Source: Candidatus Segetimicrobium genomatis
GTDB taxonomy: Bacteria; Sysuimicrobiota; Sysuimicrobiia; Sysuimicrobiales; Segetimicrobiaceae
Assembly: GCA_005882275.1 (NCBI GenBank)
Contig: VBAK01000114.1
Span: 1-64,000, forward strand
Reading direction: 5' to 3'
DNA: 64,000 nucleotides
Shown here: one piece after another, positions 18,820 to 26,579 of the stretch
Numbering within the stretch: the first letter of the stretch is position 1
How the letters are laid out: every line of letters begins with the position of its first letter
Notes under the pieces: model-generated
The model's database searches: none
Told to the model about the DNA's origin: nothing
Seen by the model: the letters and a program-made list of their open reading frames with translations, nothing else
Program-made: the position numbers and the translations under genes

Positions 18820-20208
18820 CTATTGGTCCACCACGGTCGGTCGCTCTATCCGGAAGTTGTCCACAAGGTTCTTGATCCCGGCGGCCAGGTGAGCGTCTTG
18901 AAGCAATGCCGTCTTGACGCGGTCGCAGGCATGCATGACCGTGGTGTGATCGCGACCGCCGAACTCTTCGCCGATCCTGGGAAGCGAAGCGTCGGTGAGT
19001 TCGCGGGAGAGGTACATGGCGACTTGTCGGGGGAAGGCCACGCCTTTGGTGCGCCGCTCAGATTTCATCTCGTCGACCCGGATCCCAAAGAACTCAGCAA
19101 CCGCGCGCTGGATGGCCGGGATCGTGACCGGGCGAACGCGGGTTTGGGGCAGCACCTCCCGGAGCACCTGGGTGGCCAGCTCGATGGACAGCGGGGTGCT
19201 CGTCATCTGCGCGTGGGCGCGGAGATGGCTGAGCGCGCCTTCCAGCTCTCGGATGTTCGAGGAGATGTGCTGCGCAATGTACTGGGCGGTCTCGTCGGGC
19301 AGGGCGACGCCGTCCAGTTCGGCTTTTTTGCGCAAGATGGCGATGCGGGTTTCGTAGTCGGGCGGTTGGATGTCCGCAATCAGCCCCCACTCGAACCGGG
19401 AGCGCAGCCGGTCCTCCAGTGTCGGGATCTCTCTCGGCGGACGGTCGCTGCTGATGATCAACTGCCGGTTGGATTCGTGGAGCGCGTTGAAGGTGTGGAA
19501 GAACTCTTCCTGGGTGCGCTCCTTGCCGGCGAGAAACTGGATGTCGTCGATGAGCAGCACGTCGGCGGTCCGGTACTTGTTGCGAAACTGGACGGTCTTG
19601 TCGTCCCGGATCGAGTTGATGAGGTCGTTGGTAAAATGTTCCGATGAGACGTACATGACCCGGGCCATCTGTTTGAAGGTGAGCACGTGGTAGCCGATGG
19701 CCTGGAGGAGATGGGTCTTGCCCAGGCCGACGCCGCCGTAAATGAACAGGGGGTTGTAGGCTTTCGCCGGGGCTTCGGCGACCGCCAGCGCGGCCGCGTG
19801 AGCGAAGCGGTTGCCGTTGCCGATGACGAATGTATCGAACGTATACTTGCCGTTGATGAGGGTCTCGGACGGAAGCGGGCGGGTGACCGCCGGATCGCGC
19901 GGGGCGGGAGATGCGGGCGGTGCGGTCGGTGCGGGAGCCGACGGCTCCCCGTCGGCGATGACAAACTGGACATCCACCCCGTGGGTGAGGACCTCTTCGA
20001 GCGTGTCGAGGATGAGTCTCCGGTAGCGGCCTTCGACCCATTCCTTCGCGAACAGGCTGGGGACCGAGAACACGAAGATCCCCTGGTCGAGCGCCATCGG
20101 TCGCATCGCTTTCAGAAATGTCTCGAAGCTCGGCTTGCTGAGTTGCCGCTCGATCCTGGGCAGAGCTTCCCGCCAGACCTGGCTGGCGGCGAGGTTCTGA
20201 GACTCCAT
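18820..20208 (-). CDS. dnaA: Chromosomal replication initiator protein DnaA
   Basis: A 462-residue AAA+ initiator. Domain I spans about 1-85, then a Pro/Ala linker (85-125). Domain III carries YTFDTFVIGNGNRFAHAAA, Walker A GGVGLGKTH, Walker B VLLIDDIQFLAGKERTQEEFF and sensor II near residues 340-350. Domain IV ends with the DnaA-box-binding helix FGGRDHTTVMHACDRV. The ATG at 20208 follows GGGAGG and lies 36 bases after the ATPase-winged-helix gene, so the two are probably one operon, unusual for dnaA. Confidence 0.97.
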   Translation of the reverse strand: MESQNLAASQVWREALPRIERQLSKPSFETFLKAMRPMALDQGIFVFSVPSLFAKEWVEGRYRRLILDTLEEVLTHGVDVQFVIADGEPSAPAPTAPPASPAPRDPAVTRPLPSETLINGKYTFDTFVIGNGNRFAHAAALAVAEAPAKAYNPLFIYGGVGLGKTHLLQAIGYHVLTFKQMARVMYVSSEHFTNDLINSIRDDKTVQFRNKYRTADVLLIDDIQFLAGKERTQEEFFHTFNALHESNRQLIISSDRPPREIPTLEDRLRSRFEWGLIADIQPPDYETRIAILRKKAELDGVALPDETAQYIAQHISSNIRELEGALSHLRAHAQMTSTPLSIELATQVLREVLPQTRVRPVTIPAIQRAVAEFFGIRVDEMKSERRTKGVAFPRQVAMYLSRELTDASLPRIGEEFGGRDHTTVMHACDRVKTALLQDAHLAAGIKNLVDNFRIERPTVVDQ

Positions 20209-20244
20209 GCGCGGCCTCCCGTTTTGGCCCGCGGTCGCCGGGCG

Positions 20245-21045
20245 CTAGGGCTCAAACACCGTGTCGAGGTACGCGATGCCTTCTTCCGTCAGGGTGCGTT
20301 TGCCGGGCCCTCGGGTCGCCACCAGTTGCAGCGTCTCGAGGGCGTAGAGCTCGCGGTAGGCGGTGCTGGGGCTCATGCCGAGTTCCTTGGCAATCGATGT
20401 GGGCCCGGCGGACCCCAGCTCGTTGATGAGCAGGAGGACCTTGCGCTGCCGGGGGGTGATGCGCACCGGCGCCGGGGCCGCCGCCGGAGCGGACGGGGCC
20501 GCCGGCCGGGGCGCGGGCCGAGCGCTCGGCTGCGGGGGACCCACCTGCAGGGTGACCACCGTGCCGCGTTCCAGGTTGTCCTCGATCGAGATCGCGCCGC
20601 CGAGGAAGGCCAGCTGTTCGCGCGCGACCGGGAGACCGGACCCCACGCCCTTGATGAACTGGCGCATGTCGCGCGTCGCGGTCGTGAACCCGGGGAGGAA
20701 GGCGCGCTCCTTGTCCTTGATGCCTGGGCCGTGGTCGGAGATGCGGATGGTGTTGCCGTTGTCCATGATGGTGACGATGGCGTCCTGGAAGAACGCGTGG
20801 ATCAGGTTCTCCATGATTTCCCTGATGACGACGAACGGGATCCGTCCCCCGCGCTCGCGGGCAAAGGCGTGGGTTCGTGAGGCGAGCTCTCCAACAAGTT
20901 CGTTGAAATCCTCCGCGGAGAGGGAGACGATTTGCGGCGGCGACAGCAGCGAATCGTACACGGCGACGCGCACTTCGGGTGGCTGTCCTGCATCTTCCGG
21001 CGTCTCCTTGGCCTTCGACGTGAGGCGCAGGAAGAAGTCCTGCAT
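20245..21045 (-). CDS. HATPase_c domain fused to winged helix, upstream of dnaA
   Basis: A 266-residue cytoplasmic protein. Residues about 70-168 form a histidine-kinase-type ATPase: N-box REIMENLIHA (Glu76, Asn80), G1 DHGPGI (104-109), G2 GVGSGL (133-138) and the final GT (161-162). There is no phospho-accepting His domain and no membrane segment, so it is more like a stand-alone GHKL switch of the RsbW or SpoIIAB kind. A Pro/Ala linker (170-200) leads to a MarR-like winged helix (203-266; PTSIAKELGMSPSTAYRELY). It starts with ATG after CGGAGAG and lies between the DnaA-box cluster and dnaA. A role sensing nucleotide state and acting at dnaA or oriC is inference only. Confidence 0.8.
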   Translation of the reverse strand: MQDFFLRLTSKAKETPEDAGQPPEVRVAVYDSLLSPPQIVSLSAEDFNELVGELASRTHAFARERGGRIPFVVIREIMENLIHAFFQDAIVTIMDNGNTIRISDHGPGIKDKERAFLPGFTTATRDMRQFIKGVGSGLPVAREQLAFLGGAISIEDNLERGTVVTLQVGPPQPSARPAPRPAAPSAPAAAPAPVRITPRQRKVLLLINELGSAGPTSIAKELGMSPSTAYRELYALETLQLVATRGPGKRTLTEEGIAYLDTVFEP

Positions 21046-21626
21046 GGGATTCTCTCCGGTATGTGCAGCCCGAGTATTGGCCCGCGCGGAGCGCCCTTCC
21101 TGCCCGCCCGGCGTCGGCCGCAGAGTTTTTTCGCCTGTCGCTGACGTGCCGGCGGATGGTCACCGCTGTGGAAAGATGATCATCCGCAAACTCAGAATTT
21201 CCTGGTGACGATCCTGTGGTGGGGGGCGAGCCGGAGCGCATAGATATGGAGATTATTTGGGCTGGGCCCGGTTATCCACAGGTGTGGAAAAGATTGTTGA
21301 TAACTTAGAGAATCTCCTCCAACCATCCGGAAAATTTCTCCCCTGGCGGGTTCTTCCGCCGAGGTCGGGCTCGTCGCTCTCGCGGCGCTCAGACGAGATC
21401 TTGATAACTGGGATGGTTGTCACCAGGTTATCCACAGGGGTCCAATGGCGGGGTGTGGGGAGCGGTCCCTCCCTAGGGGGTTGGGTTAAGCGGGACGGTG
21501 TGGCCCCGTAGAGCCCGGCGCGTTGAACGGCGCGGCGGTCCTATGCTATAGTGAGGGGAACTGCCGGGCCCGGTCCTCTCCGGCGGGGGGTAGCCCGACC
21601 GGGTGTGACAGGAGGGGGACGGCCAG
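21046..21626. other. Putative chromosomal origin (oriC), upstream DnaA-box cluster
   Basis: A 581-base non-coding stretch. Perfect DnaA boxes TTATCCACA occur at 21272-21280 and 21428-21436. One-mismatch boxes are TGTGGAAAA (21283-21291) and TGTTGATAA (21295-21303); TGTGGAAAG at 21167-21175 is weaker. The dense group 21272-21303 adjoins an A+T-rich patch (about 21240-21260 and 21290-21312) that could be the unwinding element. Genes diverge from this point on both sides, as expected of an origin. The window to the left also carries boxes in the dnaA-dnaN gap. Confidence 0.85.
21523..21552 (+). promoter_or_regulatory. Promoter of the rpmH-rnpA-yidC operon
   Basis: TTGAAC (21523-21528) and TATAGT (21547-21552) are spaced by 18 bases, about 75 bases upstream of rpmH, pointing away from the origin. 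Confidence 0.6.
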
Positions 21627-21764
21627 GTGAAGCGGACTTTCCAGCCAAGCAGACGCCATAGAAGCAAAGTACACGGGTTCCGCGTCAGAATGCGCACCCC
21701 GGGCGGGAGAAACGTGCTCAGGCGGCGGCGGTCGAGGGGACGGCACCGCCTCGCGCCTTCTTAG
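21627..21764 (+). CDS. rpmH: Large ribosomal subunit protein bL34
   Basis: A 45-residue, very basic protein of the 50S subunit starting [20 protein letters not shown] and continuing [19 protein letters not shown], the invariant L34 pattern. It starts with GTG at 21627 behind AGGAGGGGG. It is the first gene of the right-hand operon, directly followed by rnpA as in nearly all bacteria, and lies next to the DnaA-box cluster. Confidence 0.96.
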   Translation: MKRTFQPSRRHRSKVHGFRVRMRTPGGRNVLRRRRSRGRHRLAPS

Positions 21765-21768
21765 GGGG

Positions 21769-22179
21769 TTGCGAAGCCCACCCTCTGGCGATGTGAACGG
21801 GCGCGGGCGCCCCAACGCCGCTCGTGGGGAACGGTCAAGGCATCTCCAACCCATTGTGTTCTCCAGAGTCTATCGCGAAGGCCGGCGGTTCCCAGGGACC
21901 AACCTGGTGCTCTACGTTCGCCCGACGGAGCAGCTGCGCCGGGTCGGGATCACTGTGGGACGGCGATTCGGCGGCGCGGTCTCGCGCAACCGGGCCAAGC
22001 GGAGGTTGCGGGAGGCCCTCAGGCGACTGGAAGGCCGCCTTCGCGATCGGGGGGACATCGTGCTGGTCGCGCGCCCGCAGACCCTGACCGCCCCGTTTGT
22101 GGAGATCGTTTCGGAGATCGAAGCCCTGTGCGGCGCCGGCGGGATCCTGACGGAGGGCGCCATTGACGCGGATGGGTGA
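21769..22179 (+). CDS. rnpA: Ribonuclease P protein component
   Basis: About 136 residues, the protein subunit that helps RNase P RNA process tRNA 5' ends. The RNR signature reads [20 protein letters not shown], and [12 protein letters not shown] precedes it. The start is uncertain: a TTG at 21769, 4 bases after the rpmH stop, gives a longer Arg/Gly-rich N-terminus, while a GTG near 21793 would give a more typical length. The end overlaps yidD. Confidence 0.92.
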   Translation: MRSPPSGDVNGRGRPNAARGERSRHLQPIVFSRVYREGRRFPGTNLVLYVRPTEQLRRVGITVGRRFGGAVSRNRAKRRLREALRRLEGRLRDRGDIVLVARPQTLTAPFVEIVSEIEALCGAGGILTEGAIDADG

Positions 22180-22384
22180 AGCGGCCGGGCTGGTCCTGAT
22201 CCGATTCTACCAGCGGTGGATCTCCCCCTATACGCCTCCATCCTGCCGGTTCGATCCGTCGTGTTCCGAGTACGCGGCCCAGGCGGTCGGGCGGTACGGG
22301 CTGGCGCGGGGCGGATGGCTGGCCCTGCGCAGGCTCTTTCGCTGTCATCCGTTTCACCCCGGCGGCCATGACCCGGTGCCGTGA
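22163..22384 (+). CDS. yidD: Membrane protein insertion efficiency factor YidD
   Basis: A 73-residue amphipathic protein with the family pattern [27 protein letters not shown] and [15 protein letters not shown], including the three conserved cysteines. YidD aids YidC in membrane insertion. Starts are a TTG at 22163 or ATG at 22172, both inside the end of rnpA. The gene lies in its standard place between rnpA and yidC. Confidence 0.93.
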   Translation: MTRMGEAAGLVLIRFYQRWISPYTPPSCRFDPSCSEYAAQAVGRYGLARGGWLALRRLFRCHPFHPGGHDPVP

Positions 22385-22404
22385 GGTCCAAGGAGGCTCG
22401 GTGA

Positions 22405-23196
22405 GTGGATGTTCTGAACAAGCTGCTTAGCGGGATCGCCGATGCGCTGCACGACGTGCTGCGGTTCTTTTATGGGTTTGCGCACGACTACACCCTCGCG
22501 ATCGTTCTGCTGACCCTGGTCGTCAAGCTCGCGCTGCACCCGCTCACCAGAACGCAGCTGCGTTCGATGAAGGGGATGCAGGTGATCGCGCCGCACATGG
22601 AAGCCCTCCGGCGGAAGTACAAGGACGACCCGAAGGCCCTCAACCAGGAAATGATGGCGCTCTACCGCGCCCACAACCTCAACCCGATGATGGGATGCCT
22701 CCCGATGCTCGTCCAGATGCCGGTGTTCATCGCCCTGTGGCGGCTGCTGTACACCAAGGGGCTCTTCGGGACCGCGGCCGTCTTCGGGGTTCCCTGGATG
22801 CGGCTCGACCAGGCGCCGAACCTCGGGCAGGTGTTGTCCGCCGTCGCGGCGGGCCGTCCCGAGCAGCTCCTCCTGCTGCTGTTCCCGGTGCTGGTGGGCG
22901 CGACGATGTACTTCCAGCAGCGCATGACGATCACGGATCCTTCGCAGGCCCGAATGTTTGTCTTCATGCCGATCATGATGGGGTATTTTGCCACCATTTA
23001 CCCGATCGGCGTGTCGATTTACATGATCGTGTCCACCCTGGCGTACATCATGGAGTACTTCCTGGTCGTGGGTTCGCCTCCGCCGATGTCGGCCTCCCCG
23101 CCGAAGTCGCAGGCGGCGGCCGCGGCCTCGTCGGGCGGCGGGGGGCGGGCGCCGGCGCCGATGCCGCAGGGCAAGAAGGGGGCCAAGCGGGCGTGA
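22405..23196 (+). CDS. yidC: Membrane protein insertase YidC/SpoIIIJ
   Basis: A 263-residue insertase of the short Gram-positive type. Hydrophobic segments are seen at about 25-45 (with the conserved Arg in LTRTQLRSMK), 105-120, 150-170, 185-200 and 203-222; a coiled loop carries KYKDDPKALNQEMMALYR. The C-terminal tail is Ala/Gly/Pro-rich, then Lys-rich (QGKKGAKRA), which may contact ribosomes. No lipobox is seen at the N-terminus. The GTG at 22405 lies 8 bases after AAGGAGG. Confidence 0.95.
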   Translation: MDVLNKLLSGIADALHDVLRFFYGFAHDYTLAIVLLTLVVKLALHPLTRTQLRSMKGMQVIAPHMEALRRKYKDDPKALNQEMMALYRAHNLNPMMGCLPMLVQMPVFIALWRLLYTKGLFGTAAVFGVPWMRLDQAPNLGQVLSAVAAGRPEQLLLLLFPVLVGATMYFQQRMTITDPSQARMFVFMPIMMGYFATIYPIGVSIYMIVSTLAYIMEYFLVVGSPPPMSASPPKSQAAAAASSGGGGRAPAPMPQGKKGAKRA

Positions 23197-23972
23197 AGTC
23201 GGCTGAAGGGTCCGGCCGGACCGTCGAAGAGGCGATTCGCGAGGCCCTCCGAATCCTCGGCGCGCGCCGGGAAGACGTCGATCTCATGGTGTTGGACGAA
23301 GGAAGCCGCGGCGTCCTCGGGCTGGGGTCCCGCACGGCGCGCGTGCGATTGACGCTGCTCTCGGAGATGGAAGAGGACGACACCGCCGCCGGAGGCGCGG
23401 CGGGCGCGAGGGCGGCCGCGCCGGCGGCCGAGGCGACCGGGGAGCTCGCGCAGCTCGCCCAGCGCACCGTCATCTCGCTGATCGAGGCCATGGGGTTCCG
23501 CGCGACGGTGAACGCCGAGGAAGAGGGAGGCGCGGTTCAGGTGTCGATCACGGGGCCGGAACTGGCGCCGCTGATCGGGCGCCGGGGGCAGACCCTGGAG
23601 GCCCTGGACCTGCTGGTCAACCTGATCGTGGCTCACAGCTGCGGCCGCCGGGTGCCGGTCGTCGTGGATGTGGAGCGCTACCGGGAGCGCCGGCGGGAAA
23701 CGCTGGAGGAAATGGCGTGGCGGTTTGCGGAGCGGGTGCGCCGGACCGGGCGGCCCGTCGCCCTCCGGCCGATGTCCTCGGCGGAGCGCCGGATCATCCA
23801 CACCACGCTCGCGCAGGACTCCGGGATCACCACGCACAGCGAGGGCGAGGACCCGGAGCGCCGCGTGGTGATCGCTCCACGCGGCGGCGCTTCGGCGGCG
23901 CCCGCCGAGCCGACGCCGGCCGCCCGCCTCCCCGAGTCCCCGCCGCAGACGCCGGACGAGTCCACGCCGTAG
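23193..23972 (+). CDS. jag: RNA-binding protein KhpB/Jag
   Basis: A 259-residue protein with an N-terminal Jag domain (about 1-55: TVEEAIREALRILGARREDV and GVLGLGSRTARVR), an Ala-rich linker, a KH domain with ITGPELAPLIGRRGQTLEAL (about 120-150), and an R3H domain with the RRIIHTTLAQDSG region (about 195-215). It acts in RNA binding and cell-envelope control. The GTG overlaps the yidC stop (GTGA). The last 35 residues are Pro/Ala-rich. Confidence 0.94.
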   Translation: MKSAEGSGRTVEEAIREALRILGARREDVDLMVLDEGSRGVLGLGSRTARVRLTLLSEMEEDDTAAGGAAGARAAAPAAEATGELAQLAQRTVISLIEAMGFRATVNAEEEGGAVQVSITGPELAPLIGRRGQTLEALDLLVNLIVAHSCGRRVPVVVDVERYRERRRETLEEMAWRFAERVRRTGRPVALRPMSSAERRIIHTTLAQDSGITTHSEGEDPERRVVIAPRGGASAAPAEPTPAARLPESPPQTPDESTP

Positions 23973-23976
23973 CGCG

Positions 23977-24678
23977 GTGGCCGTCGGCCGGATCCTCCAC
24001 TCCGGCGGCGCATCCCTCGGAGTCGAGCTCTCCTCCCGCCAGGGCGAGCTGCTCGACCGGTACGTTGGGCTGGTGCTGGCGTGGAGCCGCCGGCTCAACC
24101 TCTCCGGCGTGAGCACGGAGGAAGAGGCGGCGCGCGTGCTCGTCCTGGATGCTCTGGCGTGTCTTGCGCCCCTCCCGCATCGCGGCACCCTGGTGGACCT
24201 TGGCAGCGGCGCCGGAACGCCGGGCGTGCCGGTCGCCGTGGCGCGCCCGGACCTCCATGTGACCCTGGTCGACGCGTCGCGGAAGAAGGCGGGGTTCCTC
24301 GCGGTGGTCGTTCGCGAGCTGGGCCTGGAGAATGCGGAGGTCCTTCACGCGCGGGCGGAAGAGGTGGGACGCGCGCCGGCGCATCGCGAGCGGCACGACG
24401 CCGTCACCGCGCGCGCGCTGGCGTCGCTGTCCGTGCTGGCCGAGTACGCGCTCCCCCTGCTCCGGATCGGCGGCGTCGCGGTGTTCCCGAAGGCCCGCCG
24501 CGCGGCGGCGGAAGTTGCCCGGGCCGCCGGCGCGGTGGCGCTCCTCGGCGGCGCCTCCGGGGTGGAGGTGCGTCCCCTGCCCTCCGGGGGCGATCTCATG
24601 ATTGTCCGGAAGGCTGCGCCGACCCCCGACCGCTACCCGAGGCGTCCGGGCGTGCCCGCCCGGCGCCCGTTGCCGTAG
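23977..24678 (+). CDS. rsmG: 16S rRNA (guanine527-N7)-methyltransferase RsmG
   Basis: A 233-residue SAM-dependent methyltransferase modifying G527 of 16S rRNA. The SAM site is in VDLGSGAGTPGVPVAVARP, with LVDASRKKAGFLA following and TARALASLSVLAEYALPLL later. It starts with GTG 4 bases after jag. mnmE and mnmG, which often sit nearby, are absent here. The C-terminal 20 residues are Arg/Pro-rich. It is convergent with the ABC permease 24 bases away. Confidence 0.94.
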   Translation: MAVGRILHSGGASLGVELSSRQGELLDRYVGLVLAWSRRLNLSGVSTEEEAARVLVLDALACLAPLPHRGTLVDLGSGAGTPGVPVAVARPDLHVTLVDASRKKAGFLAVVVRELGLENAEVLHARAEEVGRAPAHRERHDAVTARALASLSVLAEYALPLLRIGGVAVFPKARRAAAEVARAAGAVALLGGASGVEVRPLPSGGDLMIVRKAAPTPDRYPRRPGVPARRPLP

Positions 24679-24702
24679 GCGCCGCAGAGGCGCTCATCGC
24701 GA

Positions 24703-25593
24703 TCACCGCACGCGCGGGTCGAGCCGGTCACGCACCGCGTCGCCGAGGAGGTTCGCGCCGAGCACCGTGACCATGATCGCGAGGCCCGGGAACGTCGCCA
24801 GCCACCACCCCGTCGCCAGGTAGGCGCGCCCGTCGGCGAGCATGTTGCCCCAGCTGGGCGTCGGCGGCTGAACGCCGAGGCCGAGGAACGACAGCGCCGC
24901 CTCGTACACGATCATCAGGCCGATCTCCAGCGTGCCGACGACGACGATCGAGGGGAGCACCTCGGGCAGCACGTGCCGCAGCATCACGCGGACGTCCGTG
25001 CCGCCGAGGGCGCGGGCCGCTTCAACGAATTCTCGCGACCGGCCGGCGAGGGTCTGCGCGAACGCGACCCGTGCGTACCTCGGCCATCGGGTGAGCCCCA
25101 GGACCAGCACCGTGTGCTCCAGGCCGGGGCCGAGGGCGGCCACGACCGCGATGGCGATCAGCAGGAACGGGATGGACAGGACGAGATCCACAACCCGCAT
25201 CACCACCGCGCCCACCCAGCCGCGATAATACCCGGCCGTGAGCCCCAGGAACAGGCCGAGCGCCCCCGAGCACGCCACGGCGAGGCCCGCCACCGCCAGC
25301 GAGGCGCGGGCGCCGTAGATCAACCGGCTGAGGGCATCGCGGCCCAGTCCGTCTGTCCCGAGCCAGAACACCTCGCCGTGCGGTCCGCGCGTGCCCGGCG
25401 ACATCAGGCGATCCGCGAGGTGCTGGGCCAGCGGGTTTCGGGGCGCCACGGTCGGCGCCCCCAGCGCGGCGAGCGCGACGGCGATGAGGACCCCGATCCC
25501 GGCATTGCCGGCTGGCGCCAGCCCTCGGCGCCGGCGCCGCGCCGGGTCTTCGCGAGGGTCGAGCGCGCTACTCGCCGTGGATGCGGCAGGCAC
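24703..25593 (-). CDS. Peptide-type ABC transporter permease, DppC-like
   Basis: A 296-residue inner-membrane permease of the oligopeptide/nickel family. The N-terminal membrane segment is followed by the GTDGLGRDALSRLIYGAR signature, and the ABC-coupling EAA loop reads EFVEAARALGGTDVRVMLRHVLPEV. The late LSFLGLGVQPPTPSWGNML is the DppC hallmark. The GTG start is 16 bases downstream of the partner permease. No ATPase gene lies within the window, so the transporter must borrow one or have it elsewhere. Confidence 0.9.
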   Translation of the reverse strand: MPAASTASSALDPREDPARRRRRGLAPAGNAGIGVLIAVALAALGAPTVAPRNPLAQHLADRLMSPGTRGPHGEVFWLGTDGLGRDALSRLIYGARASLAVAGLAVACSGALGLFLGLTAGYYRGWVGAVVMRVVDLVLSIPFLLIAIAVVAALGPGLEHTVLVLGLTRWPRYARVAFAQTLAGRSREFVEAARALGGTDVRVMLRHVLPEVLPSIVVVGTLEIGLMIVYEAALSFLGLGVQPPTPSWGNMLADGRAYLATGWWLATFPGLAIMVTVLGANLLGDAVRDRLDPRVR

Positions 25594-25608
25594 CGTGAGG
25601 TGGCCCGG

Positions 25609-26538
25609 CTATGATGGCGCCCCGGCGAGCGCGATCCGCGGGTCCAACAACCCATAGCACACGTCGGTGGCCAGATTGGTGAGGACGAAGACCGCGGTGC
25701 CCACGATCACGACGGCCTGCACCACCGTGTAGTCGCGGGCCTGGATCGCCTCGACCGCCAGCCTCCCAATGCCCGGCCATGCGAAAATGGTCTCCGTGAT
25801 CACGGCTCCGCCGAGCAGGTTGGCCACGTCGAGGGCCGCGATCGTGAGGATGGGGATCGCCGCATTGCGCAGCACGTGGGCGACGATCACGCGCCGGGGC
25901 GACACGCCCTTGGCATGCGCGGTGCGCACGTAGTCACGACGCGCCTCCTCCAGCACGGCCGACCGGCTCATCCGCGCGATCGTGGCGAGGGACAGCCAGG
26001 CGAGCGTGATGGACGGGAGGATTAAGGTCTGGGGAGTGCCCGACCCAGAGGACGGCAGCAGGTGCCACCGAACGCTGACGATCAGGATGAGGAGCAGCCC
26101 GGTCCAAAACGATGGCATCGCCTGGCCGATGAGGATGAGGGGCAGGGCGAGGCGGTCAAACGCGCCGCCTCGGCGCGTGCCCGCAGCGACGCCGAGGGGG
26201 AGGCCGCCGGCGAGGGCCAGCCCGAACGCCGCCGCGGTGAGCTCGATGGTATAGGGAAGACGCTGGAGCACCAGCGGCAGCGCCGGGGCGTCCTGCACGT
26301 AGGAGGTCCCGAGGTCTCCACGCGCGAGCCCGGCAAGAAAACGGACGTACTGCACATGGAGGGGGAGGTCGAGCCCCAGCGTGTGCCGCATCTGGGCGAT
26401 GACGTCTGCCGGTGTGCCCTGCGGGACCATGAGGGCCACCGGATCGCCCGAGAGACGGACGATGACGAAGACGATCGTGGAGACTCCCCAGAGGACGACC
26501 CCCGCCTGCAGCAACCGCCCGGCCATGAACCGTCCCAT
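25609..26538 (-). CDS. Peptide-type ABC transporter permease, DppB-like
   Basis: A 309-residue permease starting MGRFMAGRLLQAGVVLWGVS, with the typical DppB pattern: first membrane helix, RLSGDPVALMVPQGTPADVI loop, RGDLGTSYV, and the EAA loop DYVRTAHAKGVSPRRVIVAHVLRNA, then AVITETIFAWPGIGRLAVEAI. The ATG at 26538 gives the conserved N-terminus; open frame upstream is non-coding. It follows the binding-protein gene by 41 bases. Confidence 0.9.
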   Translation of the reverse strand: MGRFMAGRLLQAGVVLWGVSTIVFVIVRLSGDPVALMVPQGTPADVIAQMRHTLGLDLPLHVQYVRFLAGLARGDLGTSYVQDAPALPLVLQRLPYTIELTAAAFGLALAGGLPLGVAAGTRRGGAFDRLALPLILIGQAMPSFWTGLLLILIVSVRWHLLPSSGSGTPQTLILPSITLAWLSLATIARMSRSAVLEEARRDYVRTAHAKGVSPRRVIVAHVLRNAAIPILTIAALDVANLLGGAVITETIFAWPGIGRLAVEAIQARDYTVVQAVVIVGTAVFVLTNLATDVCYGLLDPRIALAGAPS

Positions 26539-26579
26539 GCTGTCGCCCGGCCGTCTCTCTGCGCGCGCCGGCCGTCGGC

